DNA of 43,080 nt from an uncultured Alphaproteobacteria bacterium (GTDB lineage: Bacteria; Pseudomonadota; Alphaproteobacteria; UBA8366; JADFVY01), in assembly GCA_947259105.1 (NCBI GenBank), contig CAMYKU010000058.1, positions 1-43,080 on the forward strand, read 5' to 3'. Below are positions 16,985-24,624 of this stretch, one piece after another. The notes beneath the pieces are model-generated. The model was not told the origin of the DNA and ran no database searches. It saw only the letters and a program-made list of their open reading frames with translations. Within the stretch, counting starts at the first letter, position 1; the number at the start of each line of letters is the position of its first letter. The position numbers were made by a program, and so were the translations under genes.

Positions 16985-18714
16985 AGCGCCGCCCCCAGCA
17001 GTTTCTTGTCGAGCCCGTAATACTGGGCGCGCGTCGTGAACGCGGGCCGGATTCCGTGTTTGATGTACTCGCCGAGCAGTTTGCCGTTCTCGTCCTCACC
17101 GATGAACTCGTACGAAAATAGATCCTGCAGGGTAATCGTATCGCCCTCCATGCCCGTTATCTCGGTGATCTTCTGGAGCCGGCGGCCGCCATCGCGCATA
17201 CGGCTGATCTGGACGATCATCTGGATCGCGGCGGCCATCTGCTTGCGCACCGATTCCGTCGGCAGCTTCGTCCCCGACATCGCGCACATGTTCTCGAGAC
17301 GGCTGAGCGCCTCGCGCGGGGTATTGGCATGCAGCGTGCCCATGGACCCGTCATGACCGGTATTCATGGCCTGCAGCATGTCGACGGCTTCGCCGCCGCG
17401 AATCTCGCCGAGGATGATGCGTTCCGGGCGCATACGCAGGCAGTTCTTGACCAGTTCCTGCTGGTTGATCTCGCCCTTGCCCTCAAGGTTGGCGGGGCGG
17501 GTCTCCAGCCGGACCACGTGCGGCTGCTGCAGCTGCAGTTCCGCGGCGTCCTCGATGGTAATCACGCGCTCATCCTCGCCGATCATGCTGGACAGCGCGT
17601 TCAGCAACGTGGTCTTGCCGGAGCCCGTACCGCCCGAAATAACGATATTCAGGCGCACCCGGCTGGCGATCCGCAGGACCGTGGCCATGTCTTCCGACAT
17701 GCTGCTGCCGACCATCTGGTCGAAGGTGATCTTCTGTTTGGCGAACTTACGAATGGAGATCGCCGCACCATCGATTGCCAGCGGCGGAATGATGATGTTC
17801 ACGCGCGAGCCGTCGAGGAGACGCGCGTCGCAGAGTGGCGTCGATTCGTCGACGCGGCGGCCGACCTTGGTGACGATTCGCGTGCAGATGTTCAGCACAT
17901 GCTGGTTATCGCGGAATTTCACGTCGGTCAGGCGCAGCTTGCCGTCCTGTTCCACATAGACCTGGAAAGGGCCGTTGACCATGATATCGGTGATCGTCTC
18001 ATCCGCGATCAGCGGCTCCAGCGGCCCGAGACCCAGCATGTCGTCGACCAGGGATTCGACCAGGGTTCGCTGCTCGGATCCGTTCAAGCGCATGTTTTCT
18101 TCGGTCAGGATCTCGCCGACGATCTCCTCGACCTGACGGAAAAGCTGCTCACGCGGCATTTTTGTCGCCGCCGCCGTGTCGATCCGATCCAGCAGGATCG
18201 GCTGGATCTTCTGCTGCGCGGCCTGCAACGAATCACGCGCGGCGGCGCTGGATTTTTCCGCCGACAAGTCGTCCTCCGAACCGCCGACCTTGCCGGTCTT
18301 CTTTACCGATGTGAGGACTTCATTCAAAAGCACGGTAACGACGTTGCGGATGTTGAGGCCGTCGATGGGAATGCCGTGCTTCTGCGCTGCTTCCGTTGCA
18401 AGCTTTTCGATCGTGCCGGCGAGCGCCACGCGGTTCTTGCTTGTCGCCTCGCCCGGTTTGATGTGATCACCCAGGGTCGGACGCACCAGATCGCAGCACT
18501 GCTCGATCAGATCGTCCATCGAGGGTTCCTGAGCGGCAGCCTGCGGCGGCGCCGCCGATTGCTCGGGCGCCGGCTGCTCGGGCGTCGGCTGCTGCGCTGC
18601 CGGTTGTGCCGTTTGCGGTTGTTGCGTCGGCGGTTGCTCCTGCTGCAGCGGCAGCACATTGTCTGCCTTCTGTTCGCTGGGCGCCGGCGACGGATTTCCT
18701 CTACCTCCAAACAT
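16981..18714 (-). CDS. cpaF: Tad pilus motor ATPase CpaF/TadA
   Basis: A hexameric secretion ATPase that powers Flp pilus assembly. About 577 residues. Residues about 10-65 are a low-complexity Gln/Pro/Ala linker (QQPQTAQPAAQQPTPEQPAP). An N-terminal domain follows, then the ATPase core with Walker A SGGTGSGKTTLLNAL, Asp box ITIEDAAELQLQQPH, Walker B RIILGEIRGGEAVDM and His box GSMGTLHANTPREAL. ATG 18714 has GAGG at a good distance; TTG 18726 is a weaker upstream choice. The long Q/P linker is unusual compared with most CpaF proteins. Confidence 0.95.
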   Translation of the reverse strand: MFGGRGNPSPAPSEQKADNVLPLQQEQPPTQQPQTAQPAAQQPTPEQPAPEQSAAPPQAAAQEPSMDDLIEQCCDLVRPTLGDHIKPGEATSKNRVALAGTIEKLATEAAQKHGIPIDGLNIRNVVTVLLNEVLTSVKKTGKVGGSEDDLSAEKSSAAARDSLQAAQQKIQPILLDRIDTAAATKMPREQLFRQVEEIVGEILTEENMRLNGSEQRTLVESLVDDMLGLGPLEPLIADETITDIMVNGPFQVYVEQDGKLRLTDVKFRDNQHVLNICTRIVTKVGRRVDESTPLCDARLLDGSRVNIIIPPLAIDGAAISIRKFAKQKITFDQMVGSSMSEDMATVLRIASRVRLNIVISGGTGSGKTTLLNALSSMIGEDERVITIEDAAELQLQQPHVVRLETRPANLEGKGEINQQELVKNCLRMRPERIILGEIRGGEAVDMLQAMNTGHDGSMGTLHANTPREALSRLENMCAMSGTKLPTESVRKQMAAAIQMIVQISRMRDGGRRLQKITEITGMEGDTITLQDLFSYEFIGEDENGKLLGEYIKHGIRPAFTTRAQYYGLDKKLLGAAL

Positions 18715-18767
18715 TATCAGCCTCAAACTGTGAAAAAATTTGTTCTAAATTCGGATTTCCACCCGTG

Positions 18768-19958
18768 TCAGGGCTTCGAAAATACGGACAGGAAACCGCC
18801 TTTCTTTGCTTTTGACTTTCCCGCTTGCGGATAGAGACCCACGCAGAGTTTCCGCAACGCTTTCACCACAGGACTCCGCCCGGCCGCCGCGGGAATCGCG
18901 GTGCCCGCGTTCATCGCCAGCGAGACGCCCTTGGTGTCGGACGGAATCTCCGCATCGACCGGCAAGCCCGTGGTCGCTTCAAAATCCTTGGCGTTGACAT
19001 CGGTGTTCCCACCCGTACCGCGATTGGCCACCATGATCTGTTTGGTGCCTGCCGCCACCGAGTTGGCCAGGCCGGAAAGGCGGATCACATCACGCATTCC
19101 AGCGACGGAATAATCGGTGACGACAAGAATATGCGTTGCCATCCGCATGGCCGCCTTGACGGCCTGCAACTGGCCGCGTGGCGCCTCGATCACGACGATC
19201 TGGAAACCCGCGCGCAGCTTCTCGATCAGGGTCTCGATGCTCATGGAATCCATCGGTACTTCGCTCTGCATGTTTTCCTCGGCGCCCAGTAGCCGCAGAT
19301 TGTCGTGCTCCTTGACCATGGTGCGCTCGATGAGTTCGGCATCGATGCGATCGGGCGCTTCGAGGGCCTCGGAAAGGCCGCGACCGGCGTCGAGACTGAA
19401 CGCCATCGCAATGTTTCCGTAATACGGATCGAGGTCCACGAGTCCGACTTTCCGGCCGTTCTCATGCCCGAGAATCCACGCCATGTTGGAAGCGACCATG
19501 CTGGAGCCGACACCGCCGCGCGCACCGACCACAACGATGACATCGGCCAGGGTCTTGGCGCCACCCGCCGCGGTGATATTCGGGTCGGCACGCCTGTGGG
19601 CATTCTCGTAAGCCTGTTTCAGACGGTTCGCATCGACCGGCTTCAGCAGGTAGTCTGCGATGCCTGCATCGAGCATATCCCGAAACACGCTGATATCGTT
19701 GACCTCTCCGATCGCGATGACCTGGGTTCCCGGATCGCAGACACCGGACAGCTTGTCGATCTCGCCCAGCGGCGCCAGGCTGCTGGACACGTCGACGAAC
19801 AGGTATTCGGGCGTGTCCATGCCCGACAGTTTGCTCACCGCCGCGTCGACGCCGCCCATCACGACGTCCTCTTCCGGCCAATAGAGTTCCTTGGCAAAGT
19901 CAACCAGGGCCGCATGCGTCGACTCGTCGGCTGCAAAGGCCATGAAATTCTTGCTCAC
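18768..19958 (-). CDS. cpaE: pilus localisation ATPase-like protein CpaE/TadZ
   Basis: A MinD/ParA-related protein that positions the Tad machine. 396 residues: a receiver-like N-terminal domain (to about 125, with IADYLLKPVDANRL) and a MinD-like domain from about 135. The P-loop reads GARGGVGSSMVASN, so the signature lysine of the deviant Walker A (KGG..) is Arg or absent and the second Lys is Ser. VGLVDLDPYYGNIAMAF follows. Loss of these residues occurs in TadZ proteins and suggests weak or no ATP hydrolysis. GTG 19958 has GGGGTAAGAA upstream. Confidence 0.92.
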   Translation of the reverse strand: MSKNFMAFAADESTHAALVDFAKELYWPEEDVVMGGVDAAVSKLSGMDTPEYLFVDVSSSLAPLGEIDKLSGVCDPGTQVIAIGEVNDISVFRDMLDAGIADYLLKPVDANRLKQAYENAHRRADPNITAAGGAKTLADVIVVVGARGGVGSSMVASNMAWILGHENGRKVGLVDLDPYYGNIAMAFSLDAGRGLSEALEAPDRIDAELIERTMVKEHDNLRLLGAEENMQSEVPMDSMSIETLIEKLRAGFQIVVIEAPRGQLQAVKAAMRMATHILVVTDYSVAGMRDVIRLSGLANSVAAGTKQIMVANRGTGGNTDVNAKDFEATTGLPVDAEIPSDTKGVSLAMNAGTAIPAAAGRSPVVKALRKLCVGLYPQAGKSKAKKGGFLSVFSKP

Positions 19959-20011
19959 GTTCTTACCCCGTAACTCTCTGTTGTTTCACAAAACGGCCAG
20001 GCCCAAACGGA

Positions 20012-20698
20012 TCAACCGCCGGCCGCCGATTCCGTCTTGATCGCCTCGACACCGCGGGCGCGGTACCGAGTGATTGCCCCAGCTGCGATATCGCCCTCCG
20101 GGAACGCAAGCAATTCACCTTCGATCAGGCTGGACGGATAGGCCACCTGCTGATGCCGGTTCCTGACCGTCGAGCAACCGAAATCCCGAAGCGACGTGTT
20201 GTAGTAAGTGGTCTTGACTTTCTCACCCCATGCGCCGCACTCGGGCGGCCTTGGCGTGTAGCGGTCGAACCGGACGAGGATGGCCAGATCGTAGCCGTCA
20301 TCGATAGCGCTCGCCTCGGGCTCCTTGATGAGCTTCAGGTCGCTGCGTACACCCACGCGTGCGAGAAACTCATGGACCTGGGCCCGCTGCTCCAGACGCG
20401 ACCGGCGCGAGGCAAGGACGACCCTGTCTCCATTGCGTGCGCCAACGCCGATGAGAAAATTGTAGAGGTCACGAAACTGCTGCTCGTCGATCGCCGTATT
20501 GGTGGCGCTGACCGGAACCAGATGACGGTGAACCGTATGCTCCACCTGATACGGCGGGCCGAACTGGTGGCCACGATCGAGATCGGCGTCGCTCATCGGC
20601 GTACTGGGCACACAGGCGCCAACGGTCAGCCCTGCAAGCGCGGCGATAACTGCGAGCATTGTGGGACGGGCGTGTCTTGATCCGATGTTTTTCAGCAT
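20012..20698 (-). CDS. cpaD: CpaD-like pilus lipoprotein
   Basis: A 228-residue outer-membrane-associated Tad component. The leader MLKNIGSRHARPTMLAVIAA ends in a lipobox LTVGAC with Cys at about 29. The rest (HTVHRHLVPVSATNTAI, LYNFLIGVGARNGDRVVLAS and RDFGCSTVRNRHQQVAYPSS) is the CpaD pattern, with the conserved late Cys pair in ECGAWG and FGCST. ATG 20698 is chosen because it begins the signal peptide; the open frame to 20890 overlaps cpaC. The gap to cpaC is 13 bases. Confidence 0.9.
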   Translation of the reverse strand: MLKNIGSRHARPTMLAVIAALAGLTVGACVPSTPMSDADLDRGHQFGPPYQVEHTVHRHLVPVSATNTAIDEQQFRDLYNFLIGVGARNGDRVVLASRRSRLEQRAQVHEFLARVGVRSDLKLIKEPEASAIDDGYDLAILVRFDRYTPRPPECGAWGEKVKTTYYNTSLRDFGCSTVRNRHQQVAYPSSLIEGELLAFPEGDIAAGAITRYRARGVEAIKTESAAGG

Positions 20699-20711
20699 GG
20701 TGCCGAATCCT

Positions 20712-22085
20712 TCATTCCACTTTGAAACCGGGAAGCCCGACCAGACGCTGGCCGCCGCTCGTGGCCACACGGGAGGGCGGCTCACCGTTCGAAACGTGAT
20801 ACATCCCCCCCCACATGATTCGTTCGTAATCGTTAGGCGACTGGTATCCGTCGGTAGGCAGTGCCAGTCTCTCAGCCGTCGGGCGCACAATATACGGCGT
20901 TACCACGATCATCAGCTCCGTCTCGTCGCGCGCATATTCGTTGGATCGGAAGAGCGCTCCGAGTATCGGCATGTCTGCGAGACCAGGAACTTTGGACAGA
21001 TCTTCTGTACTCACTCGTTGCAGGAGTCCAGCGAGCACCAGGCTCTCGCCGTCGCCCAGTTCGACGGTCGTTTCCGCCCGACGCGTGTTTATCCCGCGAA
21101 CAGCGACGCCGTTTATCTGTTGCGTTATTCCGGAAACCTGGCTCACCTCGGGCCGAACCTTCATACTGATTCGAGAACGATCAAGAAGCGTCGGAGTGAA
21201 TGAAAGCGAAACACCGAACGGCTTGAACTCGACGACGATCGACCCGTTTTCGTTGATCGTGGCAAACGGCAGTTCTCCACCCGCCAGGAAACTTGCCGTC
21301 TCACCGCTGAGCGCGGTTAGATTTGGCTCGGCCAACACATTGACCAACCCTTCGGACTCGAGCGCCTTCAAAGTCGCCGAAACGCTAAGGCTGCCCAACG
21401 TCGTATCGATACCTGCAGAAACCGGTGACGCCAATGGCGCGAGAGCCGAAACAAAGCTGCCACTGTTGCCGATCGCCGAGAAATCGAACCCGAAATTCTT
21501 GGTTACGCTGCGCTGGACTTCGGCGAACATGACCCGCAGGTTGACCTGATTGGCCATCGACACCCTGGTCCGATTCAACAGATTGCCACCGCCGACAAAG
21601 GTAGCCGCCAGCTCGCGCACCTGTTCGGCCTCGGCCGGACTGCCCACGATGCCGTCGAGGACCAGCGTGCTGTTCACCATCGACGCCGTGACTGCCGAAT
21701 CCGGAATCAGGGTTTCGATCGACGCGTTGAGTTGATCGAGATCGTAGCCCACCACGATCTTGCGGTTGAGCAGCACCCGTTCCTGCTTGTCGAGCGCGAA
21801 CAGCGAGGTTTCGCCTGTCGTCTTGCCAATGATGTAGACCAGCTTCGATGACTTGAACTGGAGGTCCGCGATATTGGGGTCGGCAAGGAACACGGTGGCC
21901 GGCACCTGGTCGAGGCGCAGCAGACGACCCTTGTTGACCTCCACGTAAATTACGCCGCCACCACTATCGATGATTTCCAGCGCATTAGTGGTCGGCGCTA
22001 GCAGGGATGCAAGCAGCATCACTGCGGGGGCGACCCACCGCGCCGCCCGCCACTGCAATCCCAGGACTGGCCTGTTGACCGTCAT
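20712..22085 (-). CDS. cpaC: Tad secretin CpaC
   Basis: The outer-membrane channel for the Flp pilus, 457 residues. Signal peptide to about 36 (APAVMLLASLLAPTTNA). An N-terminal pilus-secretin domain follows (about 37-105, ATVFLADPNIADLQFKSSK), then a BON-like domain (about 110-175), then the secretin core (about 180-410). Core motifs include FGFDFSAIGNSGSF, GLVNVLAEPNLTALSGE, ASFLAGGELPF, and ETTVELGDGESLVLAGLL with PILGALFRS. The tail includes ELMIVVTPYIVRP. The gene is 24 bases downstream of cpaB. Confidence 0.95.
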   Translation of the reverse strand: MTVNRPVLGLQWRAARWVAPAVMLLASLLAPTTNALEIIDSGGGVIYVEVNKGRLLRLDQVPATVFLADPNIADLQFKSSKLVYIIGKTTGETSLFALDKQERVLLNRKIVVGYDLDQLNASIETLIPDSAVTASMVNSTLVLDGIVGSPAEAEQVRELAATFVGGGNLLNRTRVSMANQVNLRVMFAEVQRSVTKNFGFDFSAIGNSGSFVSALAPLASPVSAGIDTTLGSLSVSATLKALESEGLVNVLAEPNLTALSGETASFLAGGELPFATINENGSIVVEFKPFGVSLSFTPTLLDRSRISMKVRPEVSQVSGITQQINGVAVRGINTRRAETTVELGDGESLVLAGLLQRVSTEDLSKVPGLADMPILGALFRSNEYARDETELMIVVTPYIVRPTAERLALPTDGYQSPNDYERIMWGGMYHVSNGEPPSRVATSGGQRLVGLPGFKVE

Positions 22086-22109
22086 TGCCGTTACCCTTTG
22101 CGTATTGGC

Positions 22110-23171
22110 CTATTTAATCTTGATCGCCTGCACCTTGGTGCCGCGCACGATTTCAATCCTCACACGGCTCGACCCGCTGGCCGTGCTGGTACGGCGGCTG
22201 CCCGAACTGCCGGCGGTCGACCGCGGTTTCGGCGGCACGACGACTATTCTTGGAGGCTTCTTCCCGCCGTACAGGAGGTCGCGCTCGAGCGTCCAGCTGT
22301 CACGCGAGATTTCCTCCTTTTTGTCATCCCTGGATACGGCGAGGAGATCCGCGCCGATCAGCGCGCCGGCCTGCGTGCCGTCGCCCATGCTGACCTGCAG
22401 CAGGCCGTCCTCGGTGCCGGCCAATCGCTTTTGCTCCTCCTTGTCCGGCGCGATGCTGCGCAGCACGAACTCCAGGCTGCCCATAGTGGCCGCAAGGGAC
22501 AGGGCCTCGACCTGGACGGGAGTCAGTTCAAGGGTAATGGTCTTCGCGGGCGACGCCCCGGATGCCTGTGTCTTCTGGTCGATCGCAATAACGCGAATGT
22601 CCCTCATCAGCGTCTGGGTGAAGGGCTCGGCCTTGCTGGATTTCCTGACGTCCCACAGGATATCGACCCGGTCGCCTGGAAGAATGAACCCGGAGATGCC
22701 GGAAATCTGGGTCACGGCAATCGACATCGCCCGCATGCCAGGCTGAAGCACAGCCGCAAGGAACCCGCGCTCGCCGGCACGCGCCACCAGACCCGGCGTC
22801 AGAGGCTGACCGGCAGCAATTGGCAGGCGGACCACCGCGCCGATGAAATCCTCGATGGTCAGGCGTTTCTCCTGGCTCTTGCCGGCGTCGGTGAGTTTGT
22901 TGCCCTCGACCACGTATGTCGGCGCTACGCTCTCCTGCGGCCAGGTTTGCCAGTGCAGGTTTTCGCGACCGATCTGGGTGCCGACCACCAGGTCGGACTT
23001 GGCGACCAGCACCTTCACCGTGGGAATCGGAGGCGTTATCTTCTGCCTCGTGTTTTGCACCTGCGTCTCAATCTCGGTCCGCTTGGCGTTGAGAAATTTC
23101 CACATCATGAATCCGGTGCCGCCGGCGAGGGCCAGGCCGATCACGAGGACGATGATATTTTTTGCGTTCAT
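22110..23171 (-). CDS. cpaB: Tad assembly protein CpaB/RcpC
   Basis: A periplasmic protein anchored by one N-terminal helix (IIVLVIGLALAGGTGFMMW, about 6-26). A SAF-type domain follows (VLVAKSDLVVGTQIGRENLHW) and the RcpC domain (RAMSIAVTQISGISGFILPG, DRVDILWDV). The C-terminal about 60 residues are Ser/Thr/Pro/Arg-rich (KPRSTAGSSGSRR) and unlike the core. 353 residues. ATG 23171 has AGGAGA upstream. It likely stabilises the secretin CpaC. Confidence 0.92.
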   Translation of the reverse strand: MNAKNIIVLVIGLALAGGTGFMMWKFLNAKRTEIETQVQNTRQKITPPIPTVKVLVAKSDLVVGTQIGRENLHWQTWPQESVAPTYVVEGNKLTDAGKSQEKRLTIEDFIGAVVRLPIAAGQPLTPGLVARAGERGFLAAVLQPGMRAMSIAVTQISGISGFILPGDRVDILWDVRKSSKAEPFTQTLMRDIRVIAIDQKTQASGASPAKTITLELTPVQVEALSLAATMGSLEFVLRSIAPDKEEQKRLAGTEDGLLQVSMGDGTQAGALIGADLLAVSRDDKKEEISRDSWTLERDLLYGGKKPPRIVVVPPKPRSTAGSSGSRRTSTASGSSRVRIEIVRGTKVQAIKIK

Positions 23172-23199
23172 AAATGCGGTCTCCTAAAGGAACCCTGGG

Positions 23200-23706
23200 T
23201 CATGCCGTCGACATGAGAACCCAGGCCACAAACAATCCACCGGCTGTAATCGCGACGCCGTATGGCATATTCCTTGCGAGCATGGCGTTGCTCAACGTCT
23301 GGCTGCCCAGCGACGAAAAAGCGCCGGCCAGAACAAATCGCGCGCGCGTCAACATGACCACGGCGAGAACACCGCCCGTGATCGCGCAGATAAACAGCGT
23401 CAGTAACGCCAGCACGGGTCCGGCCCACAACAGAACCGCGGCCAACAGTTTCGCGTCCCCCGCACCGAACATCCCGGCCGCGGACAAGCCCATGCCGACC
23501 ATGATCGCCGCAGCGAAAACTGCCAGCGCCCAAGGCCAGTCGGTATCCGCGGGTGTGACGATCACGTAAACCGGATAGAGCAGCAGGATCGCCAGAACCA
23601 CCGCGTTGGGGATTTTGTAGGTCACGACGTCCGACGCCGCCGCCACCAGCAGCAGCGCAACGAAGCAGGCCACCGATACCTGGCTCGCTTGGACACTCTC
23701 GAGCAT
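23200..23706 (-). CDS. cpaA: prepilin peptidase CpaA/TadV
   Basis: A membrane aspartyl peptidase that cleaves Flp prepilins and TadE/F leaders. 168 residues with about five or six helices. The two catalytic aspartates of the A24A family are visible: Asp26 in ASDVVTYKIPN and the GxGD motif MFGAGDAKLLAA. It is a short form without the methyltransferase domain of PilD, as expected for CpaA. It is the first gene of the cpa operon; the upstream CtrA-type box at 23839 is the obvious control element. Confidence 0.93.
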   Translation of the reverse strand: MLESVQASQVSVACFVALLLVAAASDVVTYKIPNAVVLAILLLYPVYVIVTPADTDWPWALAVFAAAIMVGMGLSAAGMFGAGDAKLLAAVLLWAGPVLALLTLFICAITGGVLAVVMLTRARFVLAGAFSSLGSQTLSNAMLARNMPYGVAITAGGLFVAWVLMSTA

Positions 23707-23838
23707 CTGCTATTCCGTTCCCCTACAATTCATCAATAATTCGAATAAATTCACTTCGTATCGGTTCGGCCGCACATAACAGAAGATGCCCCCGAACCGG
23801 CAGGCACATCAATAGGGGTATATTAAATACGTGCTTGA

Positions 23839-23853
23839 TTAAATTAGTCTTAA
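23839..23853 (-). promoter_or_regulatory. CtrA-type box upstream of cpaA
   Basis: TTAA-ATTAGTC-TTAA, an exact TTAA-N7-TTAA match to the full CtrA site of alphaproteobacteria. It starts 133 bases upstream of the cpaA ATG within an AT-rich region. CtrA control of pilus genes is established in Caulobacter. The exact TSS is not visible. Confidence 0.6.
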
Positions 23854-24069
23854 CCGGCTCGCATTGTTCAAACGGCTGCATTTAAAATTCCCTGAATTGA
23901 CTGGCAAAATTGCCAAACCGCCACTGATTCATGTCATCGTGCAACCAGCGTGTCAGACATGTTCAATCATTCCGGCGGCTTACGGTCGTTTCGAAACCCG
24001 CTGCGAGTGGCCTGGACGATAGAGGCCCCGCCGATCTTGCCGACGACCCCCCACGCAGACGCCGAAACC

Positions 24070-24096
24070 GGGAGCGCAGACGTTTCCTGCGCTCCC
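24070..24096 (-). terminator. hairpin terminator after flp1
   Basis: GGGAGCGCAG (24070-24079), 7-base loop, CTGCGCTCCC (24087-24096). A perfect 10-bp GC stem 53 bases past the flp1 stop. The minus-strand T-run is short (GGTTTC), so it may cause processing or partial read-through into cpaA. Confidence 0.6.
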
Positions 24097-24149
24097 GTGT
24101 GCGTTACATTGTTCAACGGCGCCCGGTTTCGGCACCGCATAGCCGATCG

Positions 24150-24332
24150 TCAGCTTGGTCCACCCGACGCGCTCGCCAGATAGCTGGAAACCGTATTGAA
24201 GATAATCTGCAGTTGGCCGCCCAGGAGCTGCAGTGCGATGATGGCTGCGATGGAGACAAGCGCGGCAACCAGGCCATACTCGATCATGGTTGCGCCGGAC
24301 TCGTCCGTCAGAAACGCTTTGATGAAGTTCAC
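24150..24332 (-). CDS. flp: Flp family type IVb prepilin (flp1)
   Basis: A major pilin precursor of the Tad pilus, 60 residues. The leader ends DESG and the mature part begins ATMIEYGLVAAL, giving the G/xxxxEY site cleaved by CpaA. A hydrophobic helix (about 16-42) follows, then FNTVSSYLASASGGPS. Start is GTG 24332, with GAGGAGA upstream; TTG 24347 is less likely. It is closest to cpaA and has a sigma-54 promoter and a stem-loop in its leader. Confidence 0.96.
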   Translation of the reverse strand: MNFIKAFLTDESGATMIEYGLVAALVSIAAIIALQLLGGQLQIIFNTVSSYLASASGGPS

Positions 24333-24375
24333 CGGTACTCTCCTCAAGAAACTCTGAATTGTTCAAACCAGGGAC

Positions 24376-24415
24376 CGCTTTTGGCTGCACCACCAGTGCA
24401 ATTCTGCCAAAAGCG
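24376..24415 (-). other. stem-loop in the flp1 5' leader
   Basis: Perfect 10-bp arms CGCTTTTGGC (24376-24385) and GCCAAAAGCG (24406-24415), with an internal TGCA/TGCA pair and a small bulge. It lies between the sigma-54 promoter and the start codon, so the transcript would carry it 44 bases before the GTG. A role in RNA stability or translation is inferred. Confidence 0.6.
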
Positions 24416-24441
24416 AGAAGGTCGAAAGCATGGCAATTCAC

Positions 24442-24457
24442 TGCAAAATATATGCCA
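24442..24457 (-). promoter_or_regulatory. sigma-54 promoter of flp1
   Basis: On the minus strand TGGCAT-ATATT-TTGCA, matching TGGCAC-N5-TTGCA at all but one position, with the GG and GC dinucleotides at the required 12-base distance. Predicted start of transcription is near 24431, giving a leader of about 100 bases. It would need an activator and RpoN, neither encoded in this window. Confidence 0.7.
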
Positions 24458-24624
24458 GGATTTTCAAAACAGAGAGAAAACACGATTCAATGCTTCCTTT
24501 TTTTTATATTTTTACTTTTGAGTAAACGTGAAGATACATGCTGGGGGAGGATGTTGGTGGCAGTTTCCCGCTCTTCGTGCATTATGTATTACGGGCGCAC
24601 GGTCAGTCAGGAATATCGACCCGA

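Larger units (their letters stand above)
23707..24149. other. 443-bp non-coding gap between cpaA and flp1
   Basis: The right part (24070-24096) holds the flp1 hairpin terminator. The left part (23740-23930) is AT-rich and holds the CtrA-type box. Nothing in either strand here has a family signature. Confidence 0.5.

Noticed and set aside
17329..18834. 501-codon plus frame opposite cpaF
   Set aside because: Antisense to an intact CpaF with Walker motifs; composition is typical of a shadow.
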